DNA of 47,455 nt from an uncultured Acidobacteriota bacterium (GTDB lineage Bacteria > Acidobacteriota > Polarisedimenticolia > Polarisedimenticolales > JAIQFR01), in NCBI GenBank assembly GCA_937864465.1, contig CALMJU010000083.1:1-47455 (forward strand), written 5' to 3'. Of this stretch, positions 24,032 to 33,650 are shown piece after piece. Made by a program: the position numbers and the translations under genes. Each line of letters begins with the position of its first letter. Position 1 is the stretch's first letter. Below the pieces are notes generated by a model. It saw only the letters and a list, made by a program, of their open reading frames with translations, ran no database searches and was not told where the DNA came from.

Positions 24032-26155
24032 ATGGGACTGGCGCGCTTCGTCTCGATCCCGCTCCTTCTGTCGGCGCTCTTGCCGGCGGGCTGCGCCGGC
24101 GGCGTACGGCCTCCCCGGACGGCCCCTCCCGGCGAAGCGGAGGATCCTCTCCTCCCGCCGCTCGCGAGGATCCTCCGCGCCGAGGACCGGCGGGAGGCGG
24201 ACGATTCCCTCCGCGCCGCCCTCCGGGACGCGAGGGTGGAGATTCGCGCCCGGGCCGTCCGGGCTGTCGGGAGGATCTCCCCTCCCGGCGCTTCGGCCCT
24301 CCTCGAGACGGCGATCCGGGACCCGGAGGCGCCGGTGCGCAGGGAAGCGGCGCGCGGCCTCGGCCTCGCCGGTGAGGCGGGGGCCGCGACCGCTCTCGTC
24401 GAGGCCTCCCGGGATCCCGACGCCGGGGTGAGAGCGGAAGTCGCGGTGGCGCTCGGAAGGATCCGCGCCGCCGAGACGTCCGGGGCGATCGCGGCTCTCC
24501 TGGCGGACGCCGATCCGCGCGTCCGCGCCGAGGCGTCTCTCGCCGTCTGGAAGCTGCCCGACCCCTCGTTCGCGGTGGACCGGCTCCTCGAGGCGAGCCG
24601 CGCCGCCGATCCCGCGATCGCCTTCTGCGGGGCCTACGCCCTCGCACGGCTCGGCGCCGAGGGGCTCGAGCCCGCCTCCTCGGGGGCGCCAGCGGGCAAG
24701 CTCTCCCCCGCGGATCGCAGGCGCGTCCGGGACCATCTCGCCGCGCTGGCGTCGTCGCCCGTGCCGGAGGTGCGCGCGCAGGCGGCCCGCGGGCTGGCGT
24801 CCCCGTCGTTCGGGCCCGAGACCCGAGCGCTCGGAACGCTCTCGCAGGATTCCGAGATCCTCGTGCAGATCGCGGCGATCCGCTCCCTCGGCTTCGTCTC
24901 GGCCCCGGTCGAGCCGTACCTCAAGGCCGCTCTCGCTTCGAAGAACGACGCCCTCGTGCAGGCCGCGGTCGAGGCGATCGGCCGCGCCGCGACGCCCGTC
25001 GCGTCGGAGATCCTGCTCCAGACGATCCTGAGCGACCGGCGGATCTGGATCCGGGAGACCGCGATCCAGGCGATCGGCCGGGCGGACCCGGACCTCGCCG
25101 CCGGGATCGCCAACGGACTCTCGAAAGAGCCCGAGCCGCTCCTGCGAGCCGCGGCGGTGCGGAACGTCACCGGACGAAGCGACGAGCTCTCTCTCGAGAT
25201 CGTCCGCCGTGTCCTGTCCGACCCGGACCCCCGCGTCAGGACGGCGGCCGTCCTGTCCCGCGCCGGCATCGCGGGAGCGCTCGGGGACTCGCTCGGGGCG
25301 ACCCCGTCCGACGCCGATCCCGCGGTTCGCGAGGCGGTCGCGATCCTCGCCGGCCAGCGGATCGCGCGAGGGACCGCCACGGACGAGGAGCGCGACGAGG
25401 CCTTCTCGCTCCTCGAGGCCCTCTGGGCCCGCGCGGCGGAAGACGCCCTGCCGATCGCACGGACGGCGATCGTCGCGGCCGCCGCCGGTGCGGGGACGGA
25501 GGCGCGGGCCCGCGCGATCCTCGACCGAGCGCTCGCCGATCCGGACTGGCGCGTCCGGCGGCGCGCCTCGGAGGCCCTTCGGACGTCGTTCGGCGAGGAC
25601 GCGACGAGCCGGGTCGGCCCGGCCTCGTCGCTGCCCCTCGATCGCTACGAGGAGATCCTGCGCTGGGCCTCGAGGCCGCGCGCGGCGGTCGTCACGGTCA
25701 GGCGGGAGGGGTTCGCCCCGGGACGGTTCACGCTCTCCCTCGACGCGGCGACGGCCCCGCTCGCTTCGTGGAACTTCGCGAGCCTCGCCGACGGCGGCTT
25801 CTACGACGGCCTCGCCGTGCACCGCGTCGTTCCGGGATTCGTCGTGCAGGACGGCGACCCGAGAGGCGACGGCAACGGCGACGCGGGGTGGGCGATTCGC
25901 GACGAGCTCGGCGGCGCGCCGTTCTTCGCGGGGACCCTCGGCATGGCTTCGGACGGAGCCGACACGGCCGGCAGCCAGTGGTTCGTGACCCTCTCCGCCC
26001 AGCCGCATCTGGACGGGCGGTACACGTCGTTCGGAACCGTGGTGCAGAACTTCGCCGGCGTCGTGGCGCAGATCCGGCCCGGAGACCGAGTCGTCTCGAT
26101 CCGGACGTACGAGGGCACCGGAGGAGAGCCGCTCCCGCCGCTCCCGCAGCCCTGA
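24032..26155 (+). CDS. HEAT-repeat protein fused to cyclophilin-type peptidyl-prolyl isomerase, putative lipoprotein
   Basis: The 707-residue product has a lipoprotein-like signal (LLSALLPAGCAGG, Cys near residue 19, imperfect lipobox). About 500 residues of HEAT-like helical repeats follow (recurrent DPxxxVRxEAxxALGxI units). The C-terminal cyclophilin domain (about 545-700) has HRVVPGFVVQDGDP (Arg598 matching the cyclophilin catalytic Arg, then Phe and Gln), GTLGMASDG and GSQWFVTL...HLDGRYTSFG. The usual Asn of the MAN motif is Ser here. It probably assists folding of exported or outer-membrane proteins, with the HEAT solenoid as substrate- or partner-binding arm. An AAGGAG site fixes the start. 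It is divergent from lolA. Confidence 0.9.
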   Translation: MGLARFVSIPLLLSALLPAGCAGGVRPPRTAPPGEAEDPLLPPLARILRAEDRREADDSLRAALRDARVEIRARAVRAVGRISPPGASALLETAIRDPEAPVRREAARGLGLAGEAGAATALVEASRDPDAGVRAEVAVALGRIRAAETSGAIAALLADADPRVRAEASLAVWKLPDPSFAVDRLLEASRAADPAIAFCGAYALARLGAEGLEPASSGAPAGKLSPADRRRVRDHLAALASSPVPEVRAQAARGLASPSFGPETRALGTLSQDSEILVQIAAIRSLGFVSAPVEPYLKAALASKNDALVQAAVEAIGRAATPVASEILLQTILSDRRIWIRETAIQAIGRADPDLAAGIANGLSKEPEPLLRAAAVRNVTGRSDELSLEIVRRVLSDPDPRVRTAAVLSRAGIAGALGDSLGATPSDADPAVREAVAILAGQRIARGTATDEERDEAFSLLEALWARAAEDALPIARTAIVAAAAGAGTEARARAILDRALADPDWRVRRRASEALRTSFGEDATSRVGPASSLPLDRYEEILRWASRPRAAVVTVRREGFAPGRFTLSLDAATAPLASWNFASLADGGFYDGLAVHRVVPGFVVQDGDPRGDGNGDAGWAIRDELGGAPFFAGTLGMASDGADTAGSQWFVTLSAQPHLDGRYTSFGTVVQNFAGVVAQIRPGDRVVSIRTYEGTGGEPLPPLPQP

Positions 26156-26171
26156 CCTCGGAGGGCCGGCG

Positions 26172-27263
26172 TCAGGACCTGCGCTCGTGGCTTCCGAGGT
26201 GCGCCTCGTGCACCTCGAGATTGCGCCGGACCCGCTCGCGGATCTGCGTCCAGACCGTGCTGTGGATCCCGAGGAACGCCTCGGCCACCTTCGGGTCGAA
26301 CTGCGTCCCCGAGCATCGCCGGACCTCGTCCCGCGCGGCCTCGATCGGCAGGGCCTTCCGGTACGGGCGATCCGACGTCATCGCGTCGAACGTGTCCACG
26401 ACGGCGAAGATCCTGGCTCCCAGGGGGATCTCGGTCGCCTCGAGGCCGCGCGGGTACCCAGAGCCGTCCCACCGCTCCTGGTGGCACAGGACGATGTCGA
26501 GCGACGGGCGGAAGTGCGCGATGTGCTCGAGCATCCGGTGGCCGATCTCCGGGTGCTTCTTCATCTCCACCCACTCCTGGGGCTCGAGCTTTCCCGGCTT
26601 GCGGAGGATCCCGTCCGGGACCCCGATCTTGCCGACGTCGTGCAGGAGCGCCCCGCGGCGGATCCAGGACAGATCCGGCTCCCCGACCCCCATCCTCTCC
26701 GCGACGAGCACCGCGTAATCGACGACCCGGTAGGAGTGGCCCTGGGTCTCGTTGTCGCGGTAGTCGAGGGCCGTCACGAGCGCCTGGAGGGTCGTCTCGT
26801 AGGATTCCTCGAGCTCCCGGGTCCGCCGCACCACCATCTCCTCGAGCCGCGTCTGATAGGCGCGGTTCTCCACGATCAGCCGGCGCTTCTCCAGCGTCCG
26901 CTCCACGACGATCCGCACTTCCTCGATGTTGAACGGCTTCGCCACGTAGTCGGACGCGCCCTTTCGAATCGTGCCGACCGCCGTGTCCACGTCGACGACT
27001 CCGGTCACCATGATCACGTCGATGTCGGGCGAGTGCTCCTTGATCCTTCGCAGCAGATCGATGCCGTTCTCCCCCGGCATGTCGATGTCCGACAGGACGA
27101 GGTCGGCCCCGCCCTCCTCGACGACGCCGAAGGCCTCGGCGGCGCTCCCCGCCGCGCGAACGGCGAATCCGTAAGCGTCGAGAGCGTCGGAGAGCAGCTC
27201 GCGAACGGACAGCTCGTCGTCCACCACGAGGATGCGGCTCTGGACCGTCGGGGACGAGGACAC
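26172..27263 (-). CDS. response regulator with HD-GYP output domain
   Basis: The 363-residue product begins with an intact receiver domain: acidic pair Asp15-Asp16, phosphoacceptor Asp59 in VLSDIDMPG, Thr87 and Lys109 in VAKPF. A coiled-coil linker (about 117-150, ENRAYQTRLEEMVVRRTREL) leads to an HD-GYP domain with LLHDVGK, CHQERWDGSGYPRG and FDAMTSDRPY. It is expected to hydrolyse cyclic di-GMP when phosphorylated by an unlinked histidine kinase. The HQE variant of the usual HHE is seen in other members, as far as I recall. The start is GTG. It follows polA by 96 bases, with a hairpin in between, and is convergent with the HEAT-cyclophilin gene. Confidence 0.92.
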   Translation of the reverse strand: MSSSPTVQSRILVVDDELSVRELLSDALDAYGFAVRAAGSAAEAFGVVEEGGADLVLSDIDMPGENGIDLLRRIKEHSPDIDVIMVTGVVDVDTAVGTIRKGASDYVAKPFNIEEVRIVVERTLEKRRLIVENRAYQTRLEEMVVRRTRELEESYETTLQALVTALDYRDNETQGHSYRVVDYAVLVAERMGVGEPDLSWIRRGALLHDVGKIGVPDGILRKPGKLEPQEWVEMKKHPEIGHRMLEHIAHFRPSLDIVLCHQERWDGSGYPRGLEATEIPLGARIFAVVDTFDAMTSDRPYRKALPIEAARDEVRRCSGTQFDPKVAEAFLGIHSTVWTQIRERVRRNLEVHEAHLGSHERRS

Positions 27264-27285
27264 CTCTGCGCTCCTTCCCGCCCCT

Positions 27286-27305
27286 TCCTCCCGCGGACGG
27301 GAGGA
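27286..27305 (-). other. perfect 8-bp hairpin between polA and the HD-GYP regulator
   Basis: TCCTCCCG and CGGGAGGA flank a four-base loop. No T-run follows on the minus strand, so it is not a classic terminator. A weak promoter match (TTGGTG, 17 bases, TAAGAT with its -10 at 27315-27320) lies just upstream. The hairpin may therefore sit in the regulator's 5' leader. Confidence 0.35.
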
Positions 27306-27358
27306 GGGAGGCGCATCTTACCAAGGCGCCCCGCGGACACCAAGCCGCGCGGGCGGCC

Positions 27359-30300
27359 TCACGTCACGTCCTTCCAGCTCCTTCCCGCCTTCTGGTCCAC
27401 GAGAAGGGGCACGAGCATCGGATGGACGTCCTCCATGACGCTCCGGACGAGGGGCCGGACCCTCGGCTCCTCCTCCTCCGGCACCTCGAGGAGCAGCTCG
27501 TCGTGCACCTGCAGGAGGATCCGCGCCCGGAGCCCCCCGGCGCGCAGGGCGCCGTCCACCCGCAGCATCGCGATCTTCATCAGGTCGGCGGCCGTCCCCT
27601 GGATCGTCGTGTTCACCGCCGCACGAAGCGCCGCCTCCTCGACGGCCCGTCCGGGCCCACCGCGGAGCTCGGGGAACCTCCTCGTCCTGCCGAACAGCGT
27701 CCGCACCTCCGCCGTTCGCCGCGCCTCGTCCCGGACCCTCTCCACGTACTCGCGGACGGCTGCGAACCGCTCGAAGTACGCCCGGATGAACCCGCGCGCC
27801 TCGGAGCGGGGGATCCCCTGCTCGCGCGCCAGCCGGGTCTCCGACATGCCGTACAGGACGCCGAAGTTCACCGCCTTCGCCCGCCGGCGCATCGTGTCGG
27901 TCACGAGAGCGTCGTCCACCCCGAAGATCCTCGCCGCCGTCCGGCGGTGGATGTCCTCGCCCGCCCGGAAGGCCGAGACGAGCTCGGGGTCCTCGCAGAG
28001 GTGCGCCAGGACGCGCAGCTCGACCTGGGAGTAGTCCGACGAGAGAAAGATGTGCCCGGCCTCGGGGACGAAGGCGCCCCGGATCCCCAGGCCCATCTCG
28101 GTCCTCGCGGGGATGTTCTGGAGATTCGGGTCGGACGACGAGAGGCGGCCGGTCGCGGCCCCCGTCGGGTGGAACGAGGTGTGGACGCGGCCGGTCTCCG
28201 GGTGGATCAGGGAGGGCAGGGCGTCCGCGTACGTCCCCTTGAGCTTCGCGATCTCCCGGTAGGCGAGGATCTTCCGGGCGATCTCGTGCTCCTCGGCGAG
28301 GTCCTCGAGGGTCGCGGCGTCGGTCGAGGCGACCCCGCTCTTCGCGGTCTTCCGTCTCGGCGCCAGCCCGAGCCGCTCGAAGAGGACCTCGCGCAGCTGC
28401 TTCGGGGAGTCGACGTTGAAGGCGCCCCCGGCGAGCGCGTGGATCTCCTCGCGGAACCGGTCGAGAGCCGACGCCATCTCGGCCGACATCGCCCGGAGCG
28501 CGCCCGCGTCGACGCGGATCCCCGCCTCCTCCATCCTCGCCAGCACCGGAAGGAGGGGCCCGTCGATCTCGCGCCACAGCTCGAGGAGTCCCCTCTCCTC
28601 GAGGCGGGGCTCGAGGACCCCCGCAAGGCGGAGCGTGACGTCCGCGTCCTCGGCGGCGTACTCCGCGACGCGCTCGACCTCCACGCGGTCGAGGGTCACC
28701 TGCTTCGCTCCCTTCCCCGCGATGTCCTCGTACCGGAGGGTCTCGTGCCGCAGGTACTCCCGAGCGAGGCCGTCCAAGCCGAACGACAAGCGGTCCGGCT
28801 CGAGGAGGAACGCCGCGACCATCGTGTCGAGCCGCCACCCTTCGACCGGAAGTCCGTGCCTGCGGAGGACGTGCAGGTCGTACTTGAGGTTCTGGCCCAC
28901 CTTGCCGACCGCCGGGTCGCGGAGCAGCGGCCCCAGCACGTCTCGCACCGCCTCGAGCGAGAGCTGCTCGGGAGCGCCGAGGTATGCGTGCGCGACCGGC
29001 ACGTACCATCCGGAGCCGGCGGCAGCCGAGAGCGAGATCCCCACGAGCCCGGCGCGAAGCGGGTCCTTCCCGTTCGTCTCGGTGTCCACCGCGACGAGCC
29101 CCGCACGCCGGGAGGCCGCGACCGCGGCCTCTAGATCCTCGCTTCGCAGGATCGCCCGGTAGTCCGCCCCGGACCGGCCGGCCTCCGAATCGGCGGGAGG
29201 CTCGGCCTCCGCGAGGAGGGAGCGGAAGCCCAGCTCGCTCCAGAGGTCCCTGGCTAGATCGCGGTCCCACGGGCGGACGGCGAGCGCCTCCGGGTCGAAG
29301 GCGACCGGCGCGTCTCGGTCGACCGTCGCCAGCTCCCGGGACAGGCGCGCCCGCTCCGCGTTCTCGTGAACCGCCTCCCAGACCTTGCGGGCGCTGCCCC
29401 GATCGAGATCCTTGAGCGCCCGGATCAGGGGGCGGAAGTCCCGGGCGAGGTCTCGGCCGCCCGCGCCGACGCGATCCGCGAGCCCCTCTGCCGGAGGCCG
29501 CTCGGCGGCATCCGCGACGGCGAGGACCCTCGCCCGGAACGCTGCGTCCGCCTCGACCTCGGCGAGCCTTCGGAGCCGCTCCGCTAGAGCGCGAGCGGCG
29601 GACGCCGCCTTCTCCGCCCCTTCCCCGGAGAGGGACCCCTCCCCGCTCGCGTCCTCGATCGCCGCCACGAGGGCGTCCCGGGCCGCGAACGCCGCGACGA
29701 ATCTCCCGGCCCGCGAGATCACGGCGTCCAGGCCGCCGTACGCCGCGACGAGGGAGATCGCGGTCTTCTCCCCCACGCCGGGAACGCCGGGGATGTTGTC
29801 CACCGCGTCGCCCATCAGTCCGAGAACGTCGCGCACGCGGTCCGGCGGGACGCCGAAGTGCTCCGCGACCCCCGCCGAGTCGAGGCGGAGGTTCTTGGAC
29901 GGATTCAGCACGGCGGTCCGATCGTCCACGAGCTGCATCAGGTCCTTGTCCGATGCGACGACGACGACCCGGAACCCCGCCCCGGCGGCCAGCCTCGCGT
30001 ACGTCGCGATCAGGTCGTCCGCCTCGTAGCCCGGGAGCTCCAGGACCGGGATGCGGAACGCCTCGCACGCGCGCTTCGCGTACGGCACCTGGACGTGGAG
30101 GTCCTCCGGCGTGGGAGGGCGGTTCGCCTTGTACTCGGCGAACCGGTCGTGGCGGAACGTGGGACCGGGGAGGTCGAACGCCACGGCGAGGAAGCGCGGG
30201 GCCTCCTCCTTCAGGAGCTTCCGGAGCATCGAGACGAAGCCGTAGACGGCGTTCGTCGGCATCCCCTTGTCGTTCGAAAGGCCGCGGATCGCGTAGAACG

Positions 30301-30364
30301 CGCGGAACAGCTGCGACGTCCCGTCGACGAGGTAGAGCGTTCGGTCGGGAGTCTCTCCGGTCAT
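27359..30364 (-). CDS. polA: DNA polymerase I with active-site proofreading motifs and an insertion in the 5'-nuclease domain
   Basis: PolA fills gaps and removes RNA primers. The 1001-residue product has three domains. The 5'-nuclease domain (1-350) contains YLVDGTSQLFRAFYA, GYEADDLIATYA and GVPGVGEKTA. The 3'-5' exonuclease (about 410-580) has DTET (Asp427, Glu429), NLKYDLHVL and YAAEDADVTL, so proofreading looks intact. The polymerase has DYSQVELRVLAHL, RRRAKAVNFGVLYGMS and QVHDE (Asp955). Family members are usually about 880 to 930 residues. The excess is a helical Ala/Arg/Glu-rich insertion (about 218-325) after the helix-hairpin-helix motif and before VHENAERARLSREL. It is 58 bases after dinG, in the same direction as dgt, rpiB and glyA. 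Confidence 0.97.
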   Translation of the reverse strand: MTGETPDRTLYLVDGTSQLFRAFYAIRGLSNDKGMPTNAVYGFVSMLRKLLKEEAPRFLAVAFDLPGPTFRHDRFAEYKANRPPTPEDLHVQVPYAKRACEAFRIPVLELPGYEADDLIATYARLAAGAGFRVVVVASDKDLMQLVDDRTAVLNPSKNLRLDSAGVAEHFGVPPDRVRDVLGLMGDAVDNIPGVPGVGEKTAISLVAAYGGLDAVISRAGRFVAAFAARDALVAAIEDASGEGSLSGEGAEKAASAARALAERLRRLAEVEADAAFRARVLAVADAAERPPAEGLADRVGAGGRDLARDFRPLIRALKDLDRGSARKVWEAVHENAERARLSRELATVDRDAPVAFDPEALAVRPWDRDLARDLWSELGFRSLLAEAEPPADSEAGRSGADYRAILRSEDLEAAVAASRRAGLVAVDTETNGKDPLRAGLVGISLSAAAGSGWYVPVAHAYLGAPEQLSLEAVRDVLGPLLRDPAVGKVGQNLKYDLHVLRRHGLPVEGWRLDTMVAAFLLEPDRLSFGLDGLAREYLRHETLRYEDIAGKGAKQVTLDRVEVERVAEYAAEDADVTLRLAGVLEPRLEERGLLELWREIDGPLLPVLARMEEAGIRVDAGALRAMSAEMASALDRFREEIHALAGGAFNVDSPKQLREVLFERLGLAPRRKTAKSGVASTDAATLEDLAEEHEIARKILAYREIAKLKGTYADALPSLIHPETGRVHTSFHPTGAATGRLSSSDPNLQNIPARTEMGLGIRGAFVPEAGHIFLSSDYSQVELRVLAHLCEDPELVSAFRAGEDIHRRTAARIFGVDDALVTDTMRRRAKAVNFGVLYGMSETRLAREQGIPRSEARGFIRAYFERFAAVREYVERVRDEARRTAEVRTLFGRTRRFPELRGGPGRAVEEAALRAAVNTTIQGTAADLMKIAMLRVDGALRAGGLRARILLQVHDELLLEVPEEEEPRVRPLVRSVMEDVHPMLVPLLVDQKAGRSWKDVT

Positions 30365-30422
30365 GGTCCGCCCCGTCGCGCATGATACCCCGGCGGGGCG
30401 GGGATCCCCCGCCGCGCGGTCG

Positions 30423-32357
30423 TCAGGAGGCCTTCCGGTCCCGAGGGCCGGAGAAGAACGCCCGGCACTCCTCCAGGGTCCGGACCCTCCGGTACGGCGG
30501 GACCGAGTCGAGGAACGTCCTCCCGTAGGCCTTCGTCACGAGACGAGGGTCGAGGACCGCGAGGACGCCGCGATCGCTCCGGCTGCGGAGCAGGCGCCCG
30601 AGCCCCTGCTTCAGCTCCAGGACCGCGATCGGGACCTGGTACTCCGCGAACGGGTTCCCGCCGCGATCCCGGATCCGCTCGATGCGGGCGGCGACGAGCG
30701 GGTCGTCGGGGACCTCGAACGGCAGCTTGTCGATCACGACGAGCGAGAGGGCCTCCCCCTGGACGTCGACGCCGTGCCAGAACGAGGTGGTCCCCAGGAG
30801 GACGGCGCGCTCCGTCCTCTTGAACTTCTCGACGAGCGCGACCTTGCTCCCTTCCCCCTGGACGATCAGGTTCCACGAGCCGTCCTCCTCGAGGGCGGCG
30901 CGGACGCGCTCGAGGTTCGCGTAGGACGTGAACAGCAGGAAGGCGCGCCCTCCCGTGACGGCCAGGAGGTTCCGGATCTCCTCGACGGCGCGCGGGACGA
31001 AGGCGGGATCGCGCGGCTCGGGGATCGCCGACGGGAGATAGAGCACCGCCTGGCCCGCGGGATCGAACGGCGAGCCGACGACGAGCGTATCGGCCGATTC
31101 GAGCCCCAGGCGGGAGCGGAAGAACTCGAACCGCCCCTCGACGGCCAGCGTCGCCGAGGTCAGGACCGCCGCGCGGAGGCTCTCGAACAGCCGCTCCCGG
31201 AGCAGCGCGGAGACGTCGATCGGCGAGGCCGACAGGACGACGCCGGCGCGCCCCCTCCCCTCGACGCCGTACACGTGATCGGGATCGTCGCGGCGGAGGA
31301 CGAGCTCGAACGCCTCTCCGATCTCCGACGCCCGGTCGGACAGGGCTCCGGCCTCCTCCCCCTCCAGAGCGGACGCCCCGCCGCCGACTTCCCGCAGGGC
31401 CTCGGCGAGCTCCGCCCACGCGCGATCGAGGTCGAGCCCCCCGCGAGAGGGAGGGTCGAAGCGGACCCGGGCCGCCCCTTCGCGGAGCCGCTCCCGGATC
31501 GGCGAGAAGAACGACCGCGCGGCCCGGCGAAGCCCCGCGGCGCCCCCGCCCCCCTCCGCCGCCCCGCCGCCGCGCGCCGCCAGGCCCTCCGCGTCGCGCG
31601 CGAGGTCCTCGACCTGCGCGGAGGAGACCTGCACGCCGAAGTAGAGCGTCGCGACGTCCTCCAGCAGGTGCGCCTCGTCGAAGACGACCGTGTCGTGGTC
31701 GGGGAGGACGGCTCCGTACGCGGATCGCACGGCGAGGTCCGCGAAGTAGAGATGATGGTTGACGACGACGATCCGGGACTGCTGCGCGCGGCGCTTCATC
31801 CGGGTGAGCCAGCAGAGCTCGTGCTCGGGGCACTTCCTCCCGGTGCACGTGTCCGCCCTCGCGTTGACGTCCCTCCAGAGCCGGAGGCCGTCCGGCAGCC
31901 CCTCGATCTCCGCCCGGTCGCCCGTCGAGGTCGCGCGCGCCCATCTGCGGATGCGCGGGAGCCACTTCCTCTCCTCGAGGACCTCGAAGAGCGGCTCGGC
32001 GTCGAACCGCTCGAAGCGCGAGCGGCAGAGGTAGTTCTCCCGTCCCTTCATGAGACAGGCCGGCGCGTCGAGACCGGCGCGATCCCGGAGGAGCGGGAGG
32101 TCCTGCCCCCAGATCTGGTCCTGCAGGTTCTTCGTCCCGGTCGAGACGACGACGCGGCGTCCGGCCTCGATCGCGGGGACCAGGTACGAGAGCGTCTTGC
32201 CGGTCCCCGTGCCCGCCTCGACCATGAGAGCGCCGCCCCCCTCGAGCGCGCGCGAGACCGCCTCGGCCATCTCGGCCTGGCCCTCGCGCGGCTCGTAGGA
32301 CGGGTGGGCCCGGGAAAGCGGGCCGCCGGGGCGGAAGAAATCTCCGGCGGCCGCCAT
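30423..32357 (-). CDS. dinG: DinG/YoaA-type XPD-family DNA helicase
   Basis: The 644-residue product is a superfamily 2 helicase with Q-type REGQAEMAEAV, Walker A EAGTGTGKT (47-55) and DEAH box (227-230). Four cysteines are in iron-sulfur cluster spacing (Cys111, Cys171, Cys176, Cys182), as in XPD and DinG. The helicase C motif is TTSFWHGVDVQGEALSLVVIDKLPF. DinG/YoaA unwinds R-loops, forks and damaged ends 5' to 3'. The ATG lies four bases after the glyA stop, and polA follows by 58 bases. A helicase placed with the repair polymerase suggests joint expression. DinG and YoaA cannot be told apart firmly here. Confidence 0.93.
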   Translation of the reverse strand: MAAAGDFFRPGGPLSRAHPSYEPREGQAEMAEAVSRALEGGGALMVEAGTGTGKTLSYLVPAIEAGRRVVVSTGTKNLQDQIWGQDLPLLRDRAGLDAPACLMKGRENYLCRSRFERFDAEPLFEVLEERKWLPRIRRWARATSTGDRAEIEGLPDGLRLWRDVNARADTCTGRKCPEHELCWLTRMKRRAQQSRIVVVNHHLYFADLAVRSAYGAVLPDHDTVVFDEAHLLEDVATLYFGVQVSSAQVEDLARDAEGLAARGGGAAEGGGGAAGLRRAARSFFSPIRERLREGAARVRFDPPSRGGLDLDRAWAELAEALREVGGGASALEGEEAGALSDRASEIGEAFELVLRRDDPDHVYGVEGRGRAGVVLSASPIDVSALLRERLFESLRAAVLTSATLAVEGRFEFFRSRLGLESADTLVVGSPFDPAGQAVLYLPSAIPEPRDPAFVPRAVEEIRNLLAVTGGRAFLLFTSYANLERVRAALEEDGSWNLIVQGEGSKVALVEKFKRTERAVLLGTTSFWHGVDVQGEALSLVVIDKLPFEVPDDPLVAARIERIRDRGGNPFAEYQVPIAVLELKQGLGRLLRSRSDRGVLAVLDPRLVTKAYGRTFLDSVPPYRRVRTLEECRAFFSGPRDRKAS

Positions 32358-32361
32358 GCCC

Positions 32362-33630
32362 CTACGCCCGCGCTCCGCCCGCCGCGAGCCGCCTCGCGTA
32401 CAGCGGGAACCGGGCCGCGAGCGCGAGCACGTCCTGGCGGATCCGCGCGAGGCCCACCTCGTCGTCTCTCGAGTCCAGGGCCCGGCCGATCAGGTCGGCG
32501 ATCGTCTCCATCTCGGGGAGGCCCATCCCGCGGGTCGTGACCGCCGGAGTGCCGACGCGGATCCCGCTCGCGACGAACGGCTTCTGCGTGTCGAACGGGA
32601 TCGTGTTCTTGTTCACGGTGATCCCGGCCTTCTCGAGCGCCTTCTCGGCCGCCTTCCCGGTGACCCCCTTCGAGAACACGTCCACGAGGAAGAGATGGTT
32701 GTCGGTGCCGCCGGAGACGATCCGGAACCCCCGCCGCCCGACGGCCGAGCACAGCGCCGAGGCGTTGGCCACGACCCGGTCGATGTACGCGTGGTACGAC
32801 GGCTGCAGCGCCTCGTGGAACGCGACCGCCTTCGCCGCGATGATGTGCACGAGCGGCCCCCCCTGGATCCCCGGGAAGGTCACGCGGTCGAGGTCGGCCG
32901 CGAGCTCCGCCTTGCAGAGGACGAGCCCCCCGCGGGGGCCCCGGAGCGTCTTGTGCGTCGTCGTCGTCACGTACTCGCAGTGCGGCACCGGGCTCGGATG
33001 CTTCCCCGTCACGACCATCCCCGCGATGTGGGCGATGTCGGCGAGGACGCGCGCCCCGACCGAGCGAGCGATCGAGGCGATCCGCTCGAAGTCGATGATG
33101 CGCGGATACGCCGACGCCCCGCACACGATCAGCTTCGGCCGGTGCTCCCGGGCCAGCCGGTCCAGCGCGTCGTAGTCGAGCCGCTCGTCCTCCTTTCGCA
33201 CCCCGTACGCGACGAACCGGTAGAGCTTGCCCGAGATGTTCAGGGGGTGGCCGTGGCTCAGGTGCCCCCCGTGCGAGAGGTCCATGCCGAGCACCGTGTC
33301 GCCGGGGCTCAGCGCCGCGAGATAGACGGCGGTGTTCGCCTGCGTTCCGGAATGCGGCTGCACGTTCGCGTGCTCGGCGCCGAAGAGCTTCTTCGCCCGC
33401 TCGATCGCGAGCCGCTCGACGACGTCCGTGAACTCGCACCCGCCGTAGTAGCGCTTGCCGGGATACCCCTCGGCATACTTGTTCGTGAAGACCGAGCCCA
33501 TCGCCTCGAGCACGGCCTCGCTCACGAAGTTCTCGGACGCGATCAGCTCGAGACCGTTCGCCTGGCGCCCGGTCTCGTTCAGGACGGCCTCGGCGACCTC
33601 GGGGTCCACCTCGCGCAAGCTCCGCTCCAT
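32362..33630 (-). CDS. glyA: serine hydroxymethyltransferase
   Basis: GlyA interconverts serine and glycine and supplies methylene-tetrahydrofolate for thymidylate and purine synthesis. The 422-residue product shows [48 protein letters not shown] and the PLP lysine Lys227 in [15 protein letters not shown]. The C-terminal [14 protein letters not shown] is also present. All are standard for the family and the length is normal. The ATG lies 20 bases after rpiB, and the end is four bases from dinG. No glycine riboswitch is seen, and the gene sits inside an operon. Confidence 0.98.
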   Translation of the reverse strand: MERSLREVDPEVAEAVLNETGRQANGLELIASENFVSEAVLEAMGSVFTNKYAEGYPGKRYYGGCEFTDVVERLAIERAKKLFGAEHANVQPHSGTQANTAVYLAALSPGDTVLGMDLSHGGHLSHGHPLNISGKLYRFVAYGVRKEDERLDYDALDRLAREHRPKLIVCGASAYPRIIDFERIASIARSVGARVLADIAHIAGMVVTGKHPSPVPHCEYVTTTTHKTLRGPRGGLVLCKAELAADLDRVTFPGIQGGPLVHIIAAKAVAFHEALQPSYHAYIDRVVANASALCSAVGRRGFRIVSGGTDNHLFLVDVFSKGVTGKAAEKALEKAGITVNKNTIPFDTQKPFVASGIRVGTPAVTTRGMGLPEMETIADLIGRALDSRDDEVGLARIRQDVLALAARFPLYARRLAAGGARA

Positions 33631-33650
33631 GTCGGTCCTCCGTTCTCCGC

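Noticed and set aside
26500-26510. HQE in place of HHE in the second HD-GYP protein as a defect
   Set aside because: This variant occurs in other HD-GYP proteins to my knowledge, so it is not reported as unusual.
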